Positions 60,220 through 64,000 of a DNA stretch of 64,000 nucleotides are shown here, in pieces. The notes below the pieces were generated by a model. It saw nothing but the letters and a program-made list of their open reading frames with translations. It was not told where the DNA came from and did no database searches. The stretch's first letter is position 1. Each line of letters starts with the position of its first letter. Source of the DNA: Streptomyces sp. NBC_01235 (lineage in GTDB: Bacteria; Actinomycetota; Actinomycetes; Streptomycetales; Streptomycetaceae); contig NZ_CP108513.1 of NCBI RefSeq assembly GCF_035989285.1, forward strand, positions 3,844,001 through 3,908,000. The letters run 5' to 3'. Made by a program: the position numbers and the translations under genes.

Positions 60220-62390
60220 GATGAGACTCCTTGTGTGCTTCGGGCCTCGGCACGGGCGACACCTGCTCGGAAGCCGTTGAGCAGGGAGGAGACAGCGGGC
60301 CTGGCGGGCGGGGGTGTGGCGGAGAGGTGGTCCTGCGCGGGGGCGAGGAGGCGCCCCGGAAGGACAAGGAGCGCGGACAGGCCGCCACCGGCGGTGTCGA
60401 AGAGGTGGACCTGCGCGCCCTCACCGAGGCGGTGCGCGAGCCGGCCGACGACGAGGAGGCCGAGGAACCGGGTGGGCGCGGCGAGGAAGGCCTCCTCGCC
60501 GGAGTCGGAGAGGCGGGCACCCGCCCGTTCCTTGTCGGCTTCGGACATGCCGATGCCGTGGTCGACGACAGCGAAGCTGTACGTGTCGTCGTCGGTGTCG
60601 TACCAGCCGTGCACCTCGACCGGTTCGGTCGGGGGCGAGAAGGTCAGCCCGTTCTCGATGAGTTCGGCGAGGAGGTGGGCGACATCGGCGACGGCGTGTC
60701 CGCGTACCCGCACCGGCTCCACGGTCGCGATCAGCACCCGCCGGTACTGCTCCACTTCGGCGACGGCGGACTGGACGACTTCCAGGCCGCCGGCGGCTGC
60801 TGCCGTGGGCCGCGGCGGATTCTGTCCGGCCAGGACCAGAAGGCTTTCGGCGTTGCGCCGCATACGGGTGGCGAGGTGGTCGAGCTCGAAGAGCTCGGCG
60901 AGGGCGTCCGGGTCCAGTTCCTGCCGTTCCAGGCGGGTGATGAGGTTGAGCTGACGCCGCACGAGGTTCTGGTTGCGGCGGCCGAGATTGGCGAGCGATT
61001 CGGTGGTGTTGCGGCGCAGGCCGGCCTGCTGGGCGGCCAGATGGAGGGCGGTGTGTTCCACCTGGTGCAGGGACGCCGCGACCTCGGCGATCTCCGCCGC
61101 CCCGCCCAGCAGCTGTGTCTCGGCGTGGTCCGGGGCCTGATCCGGGAGGAACTCCCCGTGGTCCTGCGGCAACTGCTGGATGCGGGCGACGGTCGCGGGC
61201 AGCCGGTGCCGCGCCACGTCGTGGGCGGCCTCGGCGAGCGCGCCGAGCGGGCGGGTGAGGGAACGCGAGGCGAACGCGGCGAGGCCCGCGACGAGAGCGG
61301 CCATGAGCGTTCCCGCGACGAGATAGGCGGCGAGCCCCAACTCGGCGTCGCGGCTGAGCCGGTCGGCCCGGTCCCGTACGTCGTCGCCGACGGACTGCTG
61401 GACGGCGTACAGATCGTCGACGAGTACGGTCATCGCGTCCCACCAGGCGTCGGCGGCGGCGCGCAGCGTGGAGCCGTCGGCGGCGTCTTCCGCTTGATTC
61501 TCGTAGGCGGTGGCGCGTTCGGCGTCCTGGGTGCCGAAGGCGTTTTTCAGGGCGGCGCGCTGGGACGCGGTGGCGACCTGCCGGAAGCGGGCGAGGGCGG
61601 CGACGCGCGTGGCGCGCACCTCGGTGAAGGCGAGGTACTCGCGGCCGTGGAAGGCGCCCTCGGCGAACACGCCGTTGAGAAGCCCGCGTTCGAGAGCGAC
61701 GGACTCCTTGGCCGCGGCCAGTTCCTGCAACGCCGCGAGCCCGTCGCGCAGTTGACGGTCGGCGCGCGTCGCGGTCTCCGCCACCGGATCGACGGCGTTG
61801 AGAGCGTCGACGGCGGCGGTGTAGAAGGTGAGGGTGGCGGTCCGGTCGGCGGTGTCCGTGCCGGCGGTTCCCCTGTCGGCAGCTGCGCGGATGGCAGCGA
61901 GGCGTCGCAAGTTCCGTTGGACGACTTCCTCGACGGCGGGTTCGGGGCGCACTGCGCGCAGCGCGGTGTCAACGCGCTTGCGGGTAGCGGCGAGCGGTGT
62001 GCGGAAGCTCTCCTCACCGCCCAACAGGCCGTTGGTCAGGCCGCGTTCGCGTTGCAGCTGATGTACCAGCGCCTGGACGCGCAGGCTGAGGCCGACCTCG
62101 GCACGGGTCGTCCGGGCGTCGCCGAGGGCCTCCGCACGGCCGTACACGGCCAGACCGGCCACCGCCAGCAGCAAGCAGATCGGGACCGTGATGACCACCG
62201 CCACCCGGCCTCTGATGCTGCGCCAGCCAGGTATCGGCCGCCGGCCGGGCATCGGCCGGCCGACGGGAGCCGTTCGGCCACCGCGGGGCCCTGAACCGCC
62301 CTTGCCCAGACCGCCCTTGCCCAGACCGCCCCTGCCGATGATTGCGCCGAGCCTGCCGAGCACCGGCCGAAATGGCGTCCACACCCTCAT
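60216..62390 (-). CDS. Conservon sensor kinase-like protein with nitrate/nitrite (NIT) sensor domain
   Basis: A 724-residue CvnA-type protein. A basic Gly/Arg-rich N-terminus (GRGGLGKGGLGKGGSGPRGG) precedes membrane helix VAVVITVPICLLLAVAGLAVYG. The extracellular NIT-type domain (about 95-325) contains LQRERGLTNGLLGGEES and LQELAAAKESVALERGLLNG. A second helix (LAAYLVAGTLMAALVAGLAA) leads to a HAMP-like linker and an HATPase domain (ELIENGLTFSPP; VVDHGIGMSEADK; LFDTAGGGLSALLVLPG). It likely signals through the coupled roadblock protein. Confidence 0.92.
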   Translation of the reverse strand: MRVWTPFRPVLGRLGAIIGRGGLGKGGLGKGGSGPRGGRTAPVGRPMPGRRPIPGWRSIRGRVAVVITVPICLLLAVAGLAVYGRAEALGDARTTRAEVGLSLRVQALVHQLQRERGLTNGLLGGEESFRTPLAATRKRVDTALRAVRPEPAVEEVVQRNLRRLAAIRAAADRGTAGTDTADRTATLTFYTAAVDALNAVDPVAETATRADRQLRDGLAALQELAAAKESVALERGLLNGVFAEGAFHGREYLAFTEVRATRVAALARFRQVATASQRAALKNAFGTQDAERATAYENQAEDAADGSTLRAAADAWWDAMTVLVDDLYAVQQSVGDDVRDRADRLSRDAELGLAAYLVAGTLMAALVAGLAAFASRSLTRPLGALAEAAHDVARHRLPATVARIQQLPQDHGEFLPDQAPDHAETQLLGGAAEIAEVAASLHQVEHTALHLAAQQAGLRRNTTESLANLGRRNQNLVRRQLNLITRLERQELDPDALAELFELDHLATRMRRNAESLLVLAGQNPPRPTAAAAGGLEVVQSAVAEVEQYRRVLIATVEPVRVRGHAVADVAHLLAELIENGLTFSPPTEPVEVHGWYDTDDDTYSFAVVDHGIGMSEADKERAGARLSDSGEEAFLAAPTRFLGLLVVGRLAHRLGEGAQVHLFDTAGGGLSALLVLPGRLLAPAQDHLSATPPPARPAVSSLLNGFRAGVARAEARSTQGVSS

Positions 62391-62720
62391 GTCACGAAGC
62401 TAGTCCGACCGCCGTGGCGGCCGGTTTCCGACCTGTTAGACCCCGTGGGGACTTCAGTTGCGCCACCCTCACACCGCGGGCCGGGAGACTGTGACCTCGC
62501 GCCCCGGGGTCAAGCGTGGGCCCTGCTCGCGTCGGCCAGGGCCGGCCTCACGATCACGAGGACGGACGACACCGCGCAGACGGTCCTCTGCCGACGGCTC
62601 CATCCGTCCCAACCCCGTTGCCCCTTGCCACCGATGGCTACGTCGATCATGCCGACGAGGAGGACGGTGAGGCCGGTCACGCGACGACGTACACCGCCCC
62701 GCGTGACCGGCGCTCTGCCG
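62391..62720. other. Intergenic region
   Basis: Between the sensor gene start and the sugar-binding protein stop, both minus-strand genes. It should hold the sensor gene promoter and a terminator; open frames here match no family and nothing else distinct is seen. Confidence 0.5.
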
Positions 62721-63812
62721 CTACTTGAGCTCGGCGTCGGTGTAGTAGCCGCCCGCGACCAGAACGTACTCGTAGTTGCTCTTGTCGACGGTGGTCGGCT
62801 GCAGCAAGTAGGCGGGCACGGCCTTGACGCCGTTGTTGTAGGACCTTCTGTTGTTTATCTTCGGCGTCTTGCCGGTGAGTATGTCGTCGGCCATTTCCGC
62901 GGCGACCCCGGCGAGCAGGCGGAGGTCCTTGTAGACGGTCTGCGACTGCTCACCCGCGATGATCGACTTCACCGAGGCCAGTTCGGCGTCCTGACCGGTG
63001 ATGATCGGGAGGGGCTTGCCGCCGGCGCCGTAGCCGTACGACTTCAGCGCGTTCAGGACGCCCATGGAGATGCCGTCGTACGGCGACAGGACCGCGTCGA
63101 CCGTCTTGCTTCCGTACGACCTGGCGAGGAGTCCCTCCATGCGCTTCTGCGCGGTGGGGCCGTCCCAGCGCAGGGTGGTGACCTCCTTGAGCGCGGTCTG
63201 ACCGGACCGGACGACCAACTGCTTGCTGTCCACGTACGGCTGAAGAAGGTGCATCGCGCCGTCGAAGAAGTACTTGGTGTTGTTGTCGTCGGGGGAGCCG
63301 GCGAACAGCTCGATGTTGAACGGGCCCTTGCCTTTCTCCAGGCCGAGCTTGTCGATGATGTAGAGCGCCTGGAACCGGCCGACCTGCTCGTTGTCGAAAG
63401 AGACGTAGTAGTCGACGTTCTGGGTGCCGAGGATGAGACGGTCGTAGGAGATCACCGGGATGTGCGCGTCGGCGGCCTGCTGGAGCACACCGTTCAGCGA
63501 CTTGTTGTCGATGGCCGCGATGATCAGTGCGTCGACGCCCTGCTTGATCAGGTCCGCGATCTGTGAGACCTGGGTCTTCGGGTCGTCGTTGCCGTAGACC
63601 AGCTTGGTCTGGTATCCGTCGGCCTTCAGGTCATTGACGACGCTCTTTCCGTCGGTGAGCCAGCGCTCGGAGGCCTGGGTCGGCATGGCGATGCCGATGG
63701 TGCCGCTGCCGCCCTTGGAGCCGCCCACGGTGCTCTCGCCGCAGGCGGACAAGGTGAGGGCCAGGGAGGCGGCCCCGGCGATGGCGGCGAGGGCGGCTCT
63801 TCGGTTGAGCAT
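62721..63812 (-). CDS. ChvE-like sugar ABC transporter substrate-binding lipoprotein
   Basis: A 363-residue extracytoplasmic binding protein. It starts MLNRRAALAAIAGAASLALT with the lipobox LSACGES, so it is a lipoprotein (an RR pair at the start could alternatively direct Tat export). The periplasmic-binding type I fold shows IGIAMPTQASERWLTDGKSV, DALIIAAIDNKSLNGVLQQA, and PIITGQDAELASVKSIIAGEQ, as in ChvE/multiple-monosaccharide-binding proteins. ATG 63812 follows gaggaac. Downstream permease and ATPase genes would lie to the left but are absent, so the rest of the transporter may be elsewhere. The 188 bp to the window end show no gene. Confidence 0.92.
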   Translation of the reverse strand: MLNRRAALAAIAGAASLALTLSACGESTVGGSKGGSGTIGIAMPTQASERWLTDGKSVVNDLKADGYQTKLVYGNDDPKTQVSQIADLIKQGVDALIIAAIDNKSLNGVLQQAADAHIPVISYDRLILGTQNVDYYVSFDNEQVGRFQALYIIDKLGLEKGKGPFNIELFAGSPDDNNTKYFFDGAMHLLQPYVDSKQLVVRSGQTALKEVTTLRWDGPTAQKRMEGLLARSYGSKTVDAVLSPYDGISMGVLNALKSYGYGAGGKPLPIITGQDAELASVKSIIAGEQSQTVYKDLRLLAGVAAEMADDILTGKTPKINNRRSYNNGVKAVPAYLLQPTTVDKSNYEYVLVAGGYYTDAELK

Positions 63813-64000
63813 GGTGATCGTTCCTCGTTCTTCTCGTCGTTGAGAGGGTGGCGGCATATATCGGATGTCGGCGGGGAAGCGATGGAGCAGGCCGGCCGGC
63901 CTGCGCGCCGGTCGGGATTCGAGCCGGCCGGTGCCGTACCCGCTTCCGGGCGGTGACCGGGGTCGGGCTCAGGTCCTGTGGAGGGGTGCCGTACGGGTGG

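Noticed and set aside
1..64000. CRISPR arrays, phage structural genes or a secondary-metabolite cluster
   Set aside because: No regularly spaced repeats, Cas, capsid, PKS or NRPS signatures were seen anywhere in the window.

Overview
High-GC actinobacterial DNA, almost certainly a Streptomyces chromosome. Supporting signs are GC-rich third positions, a HrdA-type sigma-70 factor beside dnaG, conservon-type sensor genes, a multidomain SpoIIE phosphatase and many GTG/TTG starts. The window splits into two very different halves at a tRNA gene near 37.3 kb.

Left half (1-37.3 kb): an accessory, patchwork region. It carries repeated small modules in which a regulator (MarR, HxlR, TetR, XRE/MmyB-like) sits next to genes for NAD(P)H- or flavin-dependent oxidoreductases and small-molecule enzymes: four MDR-type dehydrogenases, an Old Yellow Enzyme, two NmrA-like proteins, an SDR, a WrbA-like flavodoxin, DJ-1, VOC, PPOX, an epoxide-hydrolase-like protein and four intact SnoaL-like proteins. 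It also holds a two-subunit molybdenum hydroxylase, a diacylglycerol-kinase-like lipid kinase, a LuxR-type two-component system, a RelE/HTH toxin-antitoxin pair and a CPA1 antiporter. Gene debris is frequent: luciferase-like, SDR, acetoacetyl-CoA synthetase, DUF6262, DUF418, XRE, cupin and SnoaL fragments. The genes read as reactive-electrophile, quinone or xenobiotic detoxification cassettes; that role is inferred.

The main structural discovery is that the last 45 nt of the CAU-anticodon tRNA gene (37290-37363, minus strand), plus 95 bp of its 3' flank, occur three times in direct orientation (22019-22158, 27946-28085, 37195-37334). A longer flank precedes the copies and a shared arm follows the two partial ones. 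This is the architecture of integrative elements stacked at one tRNA: one unit of 5.9 kb, one of 9.2 kb, and the right end of a third. No integrase or conjugation gene is visible, so they resemble cis-mobilizable or decayed islands.

Right half (37.3-64 kb): mostly core genome. After two identical tRNA-Asn genes come a small membrane protein, an FGGY sugar kinase, a heterodimeric ABC exporter, hrdA, dnaG, a rubredoxin/ferredoxin-reductase-like flavoprotein, dgt, a sirohydrochlorin-chelatase-like protein, a SanA/DUF218 protein and a NarB/NasA-type molybdoenzyme. A deletion scar then joins a TetR gene lacking its 5' end to an MFS efflux gene lacking its 5' half. Next are a DUF6215 protein, a frameshifted small gene, a large SpoIIE-type phosphatase, an incomplete conservon (sensor kinase plus roadblock only) and a ChvE-like sugar-binding lipoprotein.
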